A stretch of DNA of 13,706 nucleotides, from contig DELD01000019.1 of the NCBI GenBank assembly GCA_002354205.1, positions 1 to 13,706 of the forward strand, in the 5' to 3' direction. The stretch is from Micavibrio sp. UBA2705 (GTDB lineage Bacteria; Pseudomonadota; Alphaproteobacteria; Micavibrionales; Micavibrionaceae). Positions within the stretch are counted from its first letter, which is position 1; each line of letters starts with the position of its first letter. The translations under genes and the position numbers were made by a program. Positions 1 through 6,490 of the stretch are shown here, piece by piece. Under the pieces are notes generated by a model that saw only the letters and a list, made by a program, of their open reading frames with translations, did no database searches and was not told the DNA's origin.

Positions 1-87
1 CAAAACCCTTAATTACAGTATCTATGGGAAGAGTGTGGCTCGTTTTTAATTATTGCTAATAATAAAATTTTCTATAGCATACTCAGC

Positions 88-516
88 ATGATGAATCTGA
101 TTAAAATAGCATTATTAATCTTGATGGTTATGCCGGCGTTTACGCCTTGGTTGTCACATGATGCAGTTCATGCGTTGCATAACCATCAGGCTCAACATCA
201 CGGAGCAGAAAACGATGATCACAGACACAAAAAACATGGCCGTGAAAGTAAACAAACTACTCACCATGCTATTCAGTTTGATGCAACCAACTATTTTAAA
301 GACTTTTTGCACGTTGAGCTACAAAGCCCCGAGCAACTTACTCTTGAAGCTCCCACGCTAGATACGTACGATATTGATTACACCCTTGCTAGAGCTATCA
401 CCCCGATAAATAGTTCTGGGTTTAGTTCTGTACAGAGCCGCGCTCCACCTGATACGCGGAGGCTTAGGCCAGATAAAAATCCGGTTTACCTCTCTACGCA
501 GCGCCTACGGATATAG
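88..516 (+). CDS. Secreted histidine-rich protein of a metal-resistance cluster
   Basis: Seen: 142 residues. A hydrophobic N-terminus (about residues 4-20) ending in small residues near 28 looks like a signal peptide. It is followed by a stretch (residues 24-61) with eleven histidines. The C-terminal tail contains an APPDTRR segment and ends in the residues STQRLRI. Known: small periplasmic proteins with a signal peptide, a His-rich middle and a tail of the form PxYLxTQRxRI occur beside RND-type heavy-metal efflux genes in alphaproteobacteria. Inferred: a periplasmic metal-binding accessory protein. No catalytic motif is seen. It is read in the same direction as the two membrane-protein genes that follow, 77 bases before the HupE start, and the three probably form one transcription unit. 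The ribosome site is weak; a second ATG follows directly at 91, so the start is uncertain by one codon. The identity of the metal cannot be told. Confidence 0.72.
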   Translation: MMNLIKIALLILMVMPAFTPWLSHDAVHALHNHQAQHHGAENDDHRHKKHGRESKQTTHHAIQFDATNYFKDFLHVELQSPEQLTLEAPTLDTYDIDYTLARAITPINSSGFSSVQSRAPPDTRRLRPDKNPVYLSTQRLRI

Positions 517-530
517 GAAAAACCTAATCC

Positions 531-558
531 GAGGCTTTTCATGCCTCCATTTTAATTT
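531..558 (+). terminator. Weak hairpin between the His-rich gene and hupE-like gene
   Basis: GAGGC (531-535) and GCCTC (543-547) can pair around a 7-base loop, and a T-rich stretch follows. The stem is only five pairs. It could act as a partial terminator, attenuator or mRNA-stability hairpin inside the operon, or be chance. Confidence 0.25.
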
Positions 559-593
559 TGATTACAACTCTTCAAAAATGGAGAAACATTACT

Positions 594-1316
594 ATGAGTT
601 TTTTACAATTTAAGACAACACAAGACCGCTTATTCGCCTGTATTGGCGTAGCCTTGATGCTTGTCGGATTATTAGGGATTATTCCCGATGCCTTCGCGCA
701 CGGCGTAACCGTGGGTGATAAAGGCTATATTCAGGAAACAACGGGTATTCACCCTATTCCGTTTATCTACCTTGGTGCTAAACATATGATGACGGGCTAT
801 GATCACCTGTTATTTTTGCTTGGTGTTATATTCTTCCTCTACCGCTTGAAAGACGTAACAATCTACGTGTCTCTTTTTGCGGTTGGCCACATCATTACCC
901 TGCTTTCAGGAGTGTTGATGGAGATTAGTATCAACTCTTATATCATTGATGCCATTATTGGTTTTTCAGTTGTCTATAAGGCACTGGATAATATGGGAGC
1001 ATATCAACGTTGGTTTGGGGTTCAGCCTAATACTAAGGCTGCAACATTCTTGTTCGGGTTGATACACGGCTTTGGATTGGCGACAAAAATCCTAGACTAT
1101 GAGCTATCGCCTGATGGTTTATTGCCGAATTTGATCTTCTTCAATATTGGTGTGGAGATAGGACAGATCTTGGCTTTGGTCGTGATTCTGATCGCTATAG
1201 ATTTTTGGCGCAGATCGAAAAGCTTCCTACACCATGCTTATCACACCAACGTCCTGATGATGATGCTGGGCTTCTTGCTCATGTTTTATCAAATCACAGG
1301 ATATATCGTTCAATAA
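594..1316 (+). CDS. HupE/UreJ-family membrane metal transporter
   Basis: Seen: 240 residues from the ATG at 594, chosen because GGAGA lies nine bases before it; an upstream in-frame TTG at 558 has no ribosome site. A cleavable or anchoring hydrophobic segment (about 12-35) ends in AFA before a histidine. Five to six further membrane segments follow. Family-type motifs are present: H64...TGYDHLLFLLG77, FAVGHIITLLSG (95-106), LIHGFGLA (156-163) and NIGVEIGQ (184-191). Known: HupE/UreJ proteins are inner-membrane carriers of nickel, cobalt or copper with conserved histidines in the membrane segments. The subfamily with GYDHxLFLLG often sits in RND metal-efflux clusters rather than with hydrogenase or urease. 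Inferred: metal movement linked to the neighbouring His-rich and anchor proteins. The substrate cannot be assigned from sequence. Confidence 0.85.
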   Translation: MSFLQFKTTQDRLFACIGVALMLVGLLGIIPDAFAHGVTVGDKGYIQETTGIHPIPFIYLGAKHMMTGYDHLLFLLGVIFFLYRLKDVTIYVSLFAVGHIITLLSGVLMEISINSYIIDAIIGFSVVYKALDNMGAYQRWFGVQPNTKAATFLFGLIHGFGLATKILDYELSPDGLLPNLIFFNIGVEIGQILALVVILIAIDFWRRSKSFLHHAYHTNVLMMMLGFLLMFYQITGYIVQ

Positions 1317-1348
1317 ATTCAAACTGACAATCTAAGGAAATTACAATC

Positions 1349-1960
1349 ATGTACAATTCAAACATTCCATCCGATACAGAAGTGCCATCCACAGCAAAGC
1401 TGATCAAATCGACCATCATAGCGGCAGTTACGGCAGGTATTTTACTTATCACTGTGGTGATGCCAGCCGAATACGGCATTGACCCTACAGGCGCGGGTAA
1501 AGCGCTTGGCCTAACTCGTATGGGAGAGATTAAAACCTCTCTCGCAATAGAAGCTTCGGAGGATGCCGCGATGGATAAGCAAGCCGTCACCGTGGTTAAA
1601 AGCGTTTCTGAGCCCACGCCTGTCCCAGATCCTGTCGTCGAGATTAAAACCCATGAAATGAGCATTACTCTTGCACCTGATGAAGGTACAGAAATTAAAG
1701 TTGTCATGAAAAAAGGTGCGAAGGTTGATTACGTATGGGAGACCAACGGCGGCAAAGCAAACTTTGATGTTCATGGGGATAGCAAGGATCTGAAAATTAA
1801 TTACCACAACTATTACAAAGGCTCTGATCAAAAACGTGAAGGCTCTTTAGTCGCTGAATTTGAAGGTTCTCATGGCTGGTTTTGGCGGAACCGTACAAAA
1901 GAGCCTTTGACAATCACCATCAAAACGAATGGTGAATATTCATCGATCAAGAGGTACTAA
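1349..1960 (+). CDS. Transmembrane anchor protein of metal-efflux cluster
   Basis: Seen: 203 residues. A short cytoplasmic N-terminus (MYNSNIPSD...) is followed by one membrane segment (22-39), the motif PAEYGIDPTG (39-48) and a GLTRMGEIK segment. A Pro-rich linker (about 88-98) leads to a beta-rich domain with VHGD (141-144) and HGWFWRN (175-181). Known: this architecture matches proteins annotated as 'transmembrane anchor protein', usually found after RND metal-efflux and HupE/UreJ genes. Their biochemical role is not established. Inferred: a periplasm-facing accessory factor anchored in the inner membrane. AAGGA lies about ten bases before the ATG, and the gene begins 32 bases after the HupE stop, consistent with one operon. 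Length and both ends look complete. Confidence 0.83.
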   Translation: MYNSNIPSDTEVPSTAKLIKSTIIAAVTAGILLITVVMPAEYGIDPTGAGKALGLTRMGEIKTSLAIEASEDAAMDKQAVTVVKSVSEPTPVPDPVVEIKTHEMSITLAPDEGTEIKVVMKKGAKVDYVWETNGGKANFDVHGDSKDLKINYHNYYKGSDQKREGSLVAEFEGSHGWFWRNRTKEPLTITIKTNGEYSSIKRY

Positions 1961-2039
1961 ATTTAAAAAAGGAGACGATCATCCTTTTATTGCACTTAAA
2001 GCTGGTATAGCCGCATTTGTAATTGTGTTTGCGTCTTAG
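1929..2039 (+). CDS. Possible 36-residue membrane peptide or gene remnant
   Basis: An open frame from the ATG at 1929 (or GTG at 1932) overlaps the last ten codons of the anchor gene and encodes about 36 residues. It ends in a hydrophobic stretch (HPFIALKAGIAAFVIVFAS). The best ribosome-site-like sequence nearby, AAAAAAGGAG at 1965-1974, lies inside this frame and is not followed by a usable start. This suggests a decayed small gene whose start was lost. It could equally be chance; I recognise no family. Confidence 0.22.
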   Translation: MVNIHRSRGTKFKKGDDHPFIALKAGIAAFVIVFAS

Positions 2040-2061
2040 CTAGCAGGTAAAAATCATGAAC

Positions 2062-2087
2062 TGGCAGGGTTTACAACAGCCCTGCCA
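2062..2087. terminator. Bidirectional hairpin between convergent operons
   Basis: TGGCAGGG (2062-2069) pairs perfectly with CCCTGCCA (2080-2087) around a ten-base loop. It lies between the plus-strand metal operon and the minus-strand restriction-like operon, 11 bases after the last stop of the latter. On the minus strand a TTTTT run follows at 2053-2049; on the plus strand only a mixed pyrimidine stretch follows. Position and symmetry support a shared terminator, though the U-tracts are weak. Confidence 0.6.
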
Positions 2088-2097
2088 CTTCTTCCCC

Positions 2098-2217
2098 TTA
2101 TGGACACTGCCCTCCTTCTTTGTAGCCACTGACGACAGCATGAAGCAGCCCTACAAATGCTCCTAAGGCAAAAACCAGGTATGGCCAACCTCCATATACC
2201 ATTTCTACTTCAGTCAT
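2098..2217 (-). CDS. 39-residue single-pass membrane miniprotein
   Basis: Seen: the ATG overlaps the TGA of the upstream nuclease gene (ATGA, 2217-2214), a classic arrangement for translational coupling. The product is MTEVEMVYGG, then a hydrophobic segment from W11 to about V29, then a short polar tail ending YKEGGQCP. The stop is followed within 11 bases by the operon-end hairpin, so this is the last gene of the operon. I recognise no family. Inferred: a small inner-membrane partner of the upstream system, since it is coupled to the nuclease and two other genes of the operon also encode membrane proteins. The coupling and the clean stop-to-terminator spacing are the main reasons to treat this short frame as real; codon statistics on 39 codons would be weak evidence. 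Confidence 0.55.
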   Translation of the reverse strand: MTEVEMVYGGWPYLVFALGAFVGLLHAVVSGYKEGGQCP

Positions 2218-3380
2218 TCTTGTACCCTATTAATAATAGTTTTTGTTCTAGTGTCATATTCGTAATCTGTTATTTCACCACTTATAAGGAAGTGAACAGC
2301 TTGTTCTATAACTTCTATAGGAGCTATAAACCACTCTCTTGGTGTGTGGCGCTTCCCCTTCTGATCATATACATCAATATTTAAACAAGAGTTGCCGAAA
2401 AATTGTTGTAGCAACTGTTCTAATTTATGAGGGTTCATATTGAAGCACTTATAAGCTGTAACAATATTTACGGGGCTCATAAGGTATGTGGCTTCATTCT
2501 CTGCATTTTTAATACGCTCTTCGATAGAGAGCTTCGTGTAGCCGATCTTGTAGAGGTCCTTTATGGACGCGATTTCCGGATCTGCGCTTTTAGAGCGCAG
2601 GATATAGATTGAACCGCTTTCTTTATCTTTTTCAGTTACGTTCTCTAGTTCAGATAACAGCATATCTTCATGCTCTAAAACGCGGCGGCCATCTTTGTAA
2701 AGTTCTGCTGATAATGAGCGCAAAAGCATATCCGACTCTGTTCCATTCTCAAATATGCACCTCAGCCTAGCATTCACTTTTCCTTTGACGTTCTCGCGTT
2801 CGCCAATATCAGCAACATATAGCAAAACACCCTTAAGGATAAAAAACAGTCCCTTATCAATTTGCTGTTCTTTCGCAAATGGCCATAGCTTTCTTTTTTC
2901 TGCTTCTAAATCAGAGTGGCATTGTTTGAATAAATGCTCAAACTCACCAAAATCTTTACATTTTTTACGCTTAGCAACATATCCCGGCATTGTCGTTTCT
3001 TTAGGAAGGCGAGATGTATCAAAAATATTTAAGGCATCATCATCTAGGATGCCAAGCGCATCATCAGCAAAAATATCATCTATAGAATTGATCTCTATTT
3101 CAGGTACAGCTAGTAGACCATGCTCATCATGCGGCAACAGCGCCTCACGTTTTAACGGATTCTTGCGTAAGCCCTGTAAGCGTGAATACAGACTATGCTC
3201 TTGAATATCCCCATTTGCTTGAGGCTCTCGTCCTTTGTGCATATAAAACTCATTGATTTCCTGAAAAGAAGCGAGCAAACGTTCATCAGCACTAGCAACC
3301 GTTGAGGCCTTGGGCTTCTCATCTAAAAGCCCAAGCGGATCGTTTTCGAGTATATCCTGTAAACGTTCTTTAAACTGCAC
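2214..3380 (-). CDS. GIY-YIG nuclease family protein (T5orf172/MUG113-type), RM-like operon
   Basis: Seen: 388 residues from a GTG start at 3380 that overlaps the helicase stop by 11 bases. The C-terminal third carries a GIY-YIG nuclease domain: IYIL (258-261) for GIY, YKIGYT (277-282) for YIG, the candidate catalytic Arg289 in ERIKNAE, the candidate metal-binding Glu321 in KLEQLLQQFF, and REWF (348-351), a hallmark of the T5orf172/MUG113 branch. The N-terminal part has a helical stretch at 41-76 resembling the helicase C-terminus, and four copies of a D-x-[L/H]-[G/N]-[L/I]-[L/F] motif (from 14, 85, 107 and 115). Known: GIY-YIG domains cut DNA with a single metal. Inferred: the cutting subunit of the system, recruited by or bound to the helicase. 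The key residues all appear present. Target specificity cannot be read from the sequence. Confidence 0.85.
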   Translation of the reverse strand: MQFKERLQDILENDPLGLLDEKPKASTVASADERLLASFQEINEFYMHKGREPQANGDIQEHSLYSRLQGLRKNPLKREALLPHDEHGLLAVPEIEINSIDDIFADDALGILDDDALNIFDTSRLPKETTMPGYVAKRKKCKDFGEFEHLFKQCHSDLEAEKRKLWPFAKEQQIDKGLFFILKGVLLYVADIGERENVKGKVNARLRCIFENGTESDMLLRSLSAELYKDGRRVLEHEDMLLSELENVTEKDKESGSIYILRSKSADPEIASIKDLYKIGYTKLSIEERIKNAENEATYLMSPVNIVTAYKCFNMNPHKLEQLLQQFFGNSCLNIDVYDQKGKRHTPREWFIAPIEVIEQAVHFLISGEITDYEYDTRTKTIINRVQE

Positions 3381-5310
3381 TTGCTGCTTGCTCTCTCTTA
3401 CGTTTGTTCAAGTAAATGATCGCTTCTGCCATACGGCGCTCATCAAAATCGTGAGAGTTGATGTCCGGCTTGCGGCTGTGCTTCTTCATAAATTCACCAA
3501 CCTGCTTATAACGAAGCACCGCCTCATCATCGGTCATGTTAATTCTGGTGACTTCGATAGCTTCTTGAATTACGCGGAAGACCTTTTTATCAACGGACTT
3601 AGATAATATCTCATAGGCTTGTTGAAACGGATTAATTTTATCAATCAAATCAATGGCCAGCTCATCAATATTAATGAATTTGCTTGCTGTGCGCAGGAAG
3701 CGCTTATCACCATTTTGTTCAATGACGCCACCCTTTACGACAGAGTCCACCACGACATGCTGGCGCACCTCTTCGATCTGTTCTTCAGAAAGATCCGGGT
3801 AGTTCATACGAATGACTTTTGGGATCATCACTTGGTTAACGACCTCAGGATCAAAATCCATTGTCATGGTTTTTTGAATATCTCGGTCTTGGAGTATGCT
3901 TACCTTTAAGTCCTGGAGGTCATCTTCAACAATCTGCTTAACGCGGTTAGAGCTTGGCTCTTTTAGTCCAAGAACATCAATAGTTCCTGCTTTATGAGGT
4001 GCGTCATCATTCAAGCGCTTGGTTTTAAACTTGAAATTTGGCGCTAAAACTTGTTCCATCAGCAAAGAGCATGTAATGGCTTTAAGCATGTTATTCACGG
4101 CCAGTGTCACCTGATCATCTGCAGCGTCCGGCTGCGCGATAAGGTTTGTAAACTGCGCATGAGATTTATTACTGCTGTCACGAGTACAACGCCCGATAAT
4201 CTGAATAACTTCGGTCAGTGATCCTCGGTAACCAATTGTAAGGGCGTGTTCACAATATGGCCAGTCAAAGCCTTCCTTGGCCATACCCAGTGCAATAATG
4301 ATGTCCATATCATCAACGCTATCTACCTCGCGCAAATAAGCCACAATACGGTCGCGATGTAGCGGCTGGTCATCAACCAAATTAGCGACTTTAAGCTCCT
4401 TACCATCGCTGTGGCGTTTTACAAAAACAACACCGGTTTCTTCGTCTTGATATTCAACATCACCAATTTGCTGAAGGATCGTGTCTACGGCTTCATATTT
4501 GTCCATATAACCGGCTTCACCAGAGTTAACATTTGGGATATGGACTATGGTTTTCTTATCTGTATCCAGCACCTCATTAATCGCAGAAGTGTAATTTCCT
4601 TGATAAAAATGATAGCCAATGCCCAGCGTTTTTAGGTGCGTATAGCCATTGAGCTGTTGGTAGTAATTATATGTAACCTTGCTAAATTTAGCTTCATCAT
4701 CCGGTGACAATACTGGCACGCTGTCGCCGCGGAAATATGAACCCGTCATTGCTACAATATGAACATCAGATTTTGCCATCACGGAGCGGAGCAACTCACC
4801 GAGCCTGTTTTCACCATCAGCAGATACATGATGAAATTCATCAATAGCCAAGACAGCCTCATTGAATTTTGATTCATCAAGCGTTTCAAATGCAAAGCGG
4901 AGGGTCGCATGCGTGCAGATTAACAAAGGCTCATCATTATCCATGAACTCATGGAATGTATCGACTTTGCTTTTGCTGCTATCACCGCCGGGGGTGCAAA
5001 GATTAAACTTCGGGTTTGGTTCCCAATTGGCAAAGAAGCCATACTCCATCAAATCAGTTTTGCCGAATGAGCCGCCAATAGAGCGTTCCGGCACAGCTAC
5101 TATCGCTTTCTTCAAACCCTGCTTATGAATTTTATCTAATGCAATAAACATTAGCGCGCGCGATTTCCCGGATGCGGGCGGTGCTTTTAGGAGCAGGTAT
5201 TGAGAATCTCGCCGTTCATAAGCTCGGGCCTGCATATCACGCATTCCAAGTTCATTTGTATTGGTGCTTTTTCCCGTTTGGGCATATGTCATATCAACTA
5301 GATTAGGCAT
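3370..5310 (-). CDS. SF2 DEAD/DEAH-type helicase of restriction-like operon
   Basis: Seen: 646 residues. The SF2 motifs appear in order: Walker A APPASGKSR (43-51), Walker B DEFHH (157-161), motif III MTGSYF (188-193), motif IV-like TIVHIPN (254-260), motif V AKEGFDWP (344-351) and motif VI QIIGRCTR (370-377). A C-terminal extension of about 270 residues follows, ending in a charged helical module (604-640). The ATG at 5310 has AAGGA about six bases upstream. Known: this motif set belongs to the ResIII/DEAD-like translocases used by type I and type III restriction enzymes and many defence systems. Inferred: an ATP-driven DNA translocase that couples recognition to the nuclease encoded directly after it with an 11-base overlap. 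No nuclease or methylase motif is seen within it. It appears intact. Confidence 0.87.
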   Translation of the reverse strand: MPNLVDMTYAQTGKSTNTNELGMRDMQARAYERRDSQYLLLKAPPASGKSRALMFIALDKIHKQGLKKAIVAVPERSIGGSFGKTDLMEYGFFANWEPNPKFNLCTPGGDSSKSKVDTFHEFMDNDEPLLICTHATLRFAFETLDESKFNEAVLAIDEFHHVSADGENRLGELLRSVMAKSDVHIVAMTGSYFRGDSVPVLSPDDEAKFSKVTYNYYQQLNGYTHLKTLGIGYHFYQGNYTSAINEVLDTDKKTIVHIPNVNSGEAGYMDKYEAVDTILQQIGDVEYQDEETGVVFVKRHSDGKELKVANLVDDQPLHRDRIVAYLREVDSVDDMDIIIALGMAKEGFDWPYCEHALTIGYRGSLTEVIQIIGRCTRDSSNKSHAQFTNLIAQPDAADDQVTLAVNNMLKAITCSLLMEQVLAPNFKFKTKRLNDDAPHKAGTIDVLGLKEPSSNRVKQIVEDDLQDLKVSILQDRDIQKTMTMDFDPEVVNQVMIPKVIRMNYPDLSEEQIEEVRQHVVVDSVVKGGVIEQNGDKRFLRTASKFINIDELAIDLIDKINPFQQAYEILSKSVDKKVFRVIQEAIEVTRINMTDDEAVLRYKQVGEFMKKHSRKPDINSHDFDERRMAEAIIYLNKRKREQAASAV

Positions 5311-5333
5311 CTTATTCCTTAGCTTTTTAAACT

Positions 5334-5347
5334 GGTCGAATTCGACC
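5334..5347. repeat. Perfect 14-bp palindrome ahead of the helicase gene
   Basis: GGTCGAATTCGACC is perfectly self-complementary. It fills much of the 36-base gap between the three-pass membrane gene and the helicase ATG. It could be a repressor operator for an internal promoter, or fold in mRNA as a 5-bp stem with an AATT loop that changes downstream expression. Confidence 0.6.
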
Positions 5348-5967
5348 TATTTAGAATTATTATCACTTGGTGAGGACTCGGCACCCTCATTTTCTTGCGA
5401 AACATTTTCGCTTACGACTGTTTGCGGAGGCACAAACGATTTTTGCTCTTCAACTACGGCTTTTGGTGGCGTAAAAGAATTTTGTATTTCTTTGCCAGTA
5501 GGCGCCTCAACCATTTTTTGTGTTTGGTTTTGAGGTTTTGGATCATCAGACATATTTTTCTCCTTGGTTAAAATGTTAATAAATAATGACAATATGATGA
5601 ATGCCAAAGAAAGCATGAATATTCGTTCTCGCCAAATATCAAACCCGCGCGCTTTATCAAATAAAGCAATGCCTTCTTTTTGTTTTTGTTCATCATTTTT
5701 GGACAAAGATAAATCACATCCGTCACGAGCGTATTTTAAAGAGACAACCTGCAATATGATTACGGTGATAAACCCGAATAGAGCGGTGATTAAAATCCAT
5801 TGAGCATATACTGTAATTTCATACTCCCAAGCTCCAGCAAATAATAATGGAATTGCCAAAGATGAGGTTGTGAATATCGCTTTATTTAAGAAGTTTTGAT
5901 TTTCTTTGTATAGCTCAATGAGCATGTCTCGATAATCGTTCTTCTGCTTTTGATCCTCCTCACTCAT
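5347..5967 (-). CDS. Three-pass membrane protein with repeated Pro-rich tail
   Basis: Seen: 206 residues from the ATG at 5967, chosen because GGAGG sits five bases before it; an ATG 12 bases earlier has only a weak site. Three hydrophobic segments lie at about 29-46, 54-76 and 113-133. A 36-residue charged loop separates the second and third. The acidic tail of about 70 residues contains a tandem near-duplicate (SFTPPKAVVEEQ, then SFVPPQTVVSEN, about 164-188). I recognise no family. The charged middle loop suggests it faces the cytoplasm, which would place the tail outside, but topology is uncertain. The gene lies between the single-pass membrane gene and the helicase, in the same direction and with gaps under 50 bases, so it belongs to the restriction-like operon. 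Inferred: a membrane anchor, sensor or effector of that system. Confidence 0.75.
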   Translation of the reverse strand: MSEEDQKQKNDYRDMLIELYKENQNFLNKAIFTTSSLAIPLLFAGAWEYEITVYAQWILITALFGFITVIILQVVSLKYARDGCDLSLSKNDEQKQKEGIALFDKARGFDIWRERIFMLSLAFIILSLFINILTKEKNMSDDPKPQNQTQKMVEAPTGKEIQNSFTPPKAVVEEQKSFVPPQTVVSENVSQENEGAESSPSDNNSK

Positions 5968-6016
5968 TACGCCCTCCATTTATTCTTTCTCGGCCATACC
6001 CCTATTGGTTTTGAGG

Positions 6017-6490
6017 CTATGATTTATCCTTATTAATTTTAATTCTATTCATAATTTCTTTTTTATTCATAGAGTGGATTATTCCCATATATAGAAATCC
6101 ATTCTTAGCCATGGTTTCAATTTTCTCATTTTGAATTGCTTGCCCCATCCATTGTTCACCAGGTTGAATGACCTTAGGAATACTGTGTTCATTAATTATG
6201 AATGATTGCATGTTTCTATTAAGAATTTTATCAATTCTGTTGTTCCAGTAATACATCAAGCAATGAGTAATTGTCGTTTGTGTATTACCCTTATTTGTAA
6301 CTGTAATATTGACGTATGTTTTATCATCCGAAGAGGGCATAAAAACCATGTTTGGTGCGCACTTAACTGTAACCTCATTCTTTTTTAGCCATTTCATAAA
6401 CTCCCATATGGCTATCAATGTCGAAAGCATTGCTGCGTAGAGCGCTACGAAATCCAATTGCCCGCTGACAGAAAAGCCTATATCCATCAT
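6017..6490 (-). CDS. Single-pass membrane protein with soluble beta-rich domain
   Basis: Seen: 157 residues from the ATG at 6490, which overlaps the methyltransferase stop by four bases. A second ATG follows at 6487 and is better spaced from the GGAGAG ribosome site, so the true start may be one codon later. One membrane segment (about 12-31) is followed by KWLKK, which by the positive-inside rule places the rest in the cytoplasm. The remaining part alternates strand-like stretches (VNITVTNKGNTQTTIT; QPGEQWMG) typical of a small beta-sandwich fold, then ends in a lysine-rich tail. No catalytic motif or known family is recognised. Translational coupling to the methyltransferase suggests stoichiometric or functional linkage. 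Inferred: a membrane tether or sensor for the DNA-modifying complex. Confidence 0.75.
   Translation of the reverse strand: MMDIGFSVSGQLDFVALYAAMLSTLIAIWEFMKWLKKNEVTVKCAPNMVFMPSSDDKTYVNITVTNKGNTQTTITHCLMYYWNNRIDKILNRNMQSFIINEHSIPKVIQPGEQWMGQAIQNEKIETMAKNGFLYMGIIHSMNKKEIMNRIKINKDKS

Noticed and set aside
1..87. Promoter or end of an upstream gene at the left edge
   Set aside because: Possible TTGCTA and TATAGC boxes are too closely spaced, and no coding frame can be supported in so short a piece.
1294..1831. Long minus-strand open frames opposite the anchor gene
   Set aside because: They lie antisense to a clearly conserved gene, have no ribosome sites and give low-complexity or non-family products.
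2755..5533. Plus-strand open frames opposite the nuclease, helicase and three-pass genes
   Set aside because: All are shadows of the minus-strand genes, whose motifs and overlaps are convincing.
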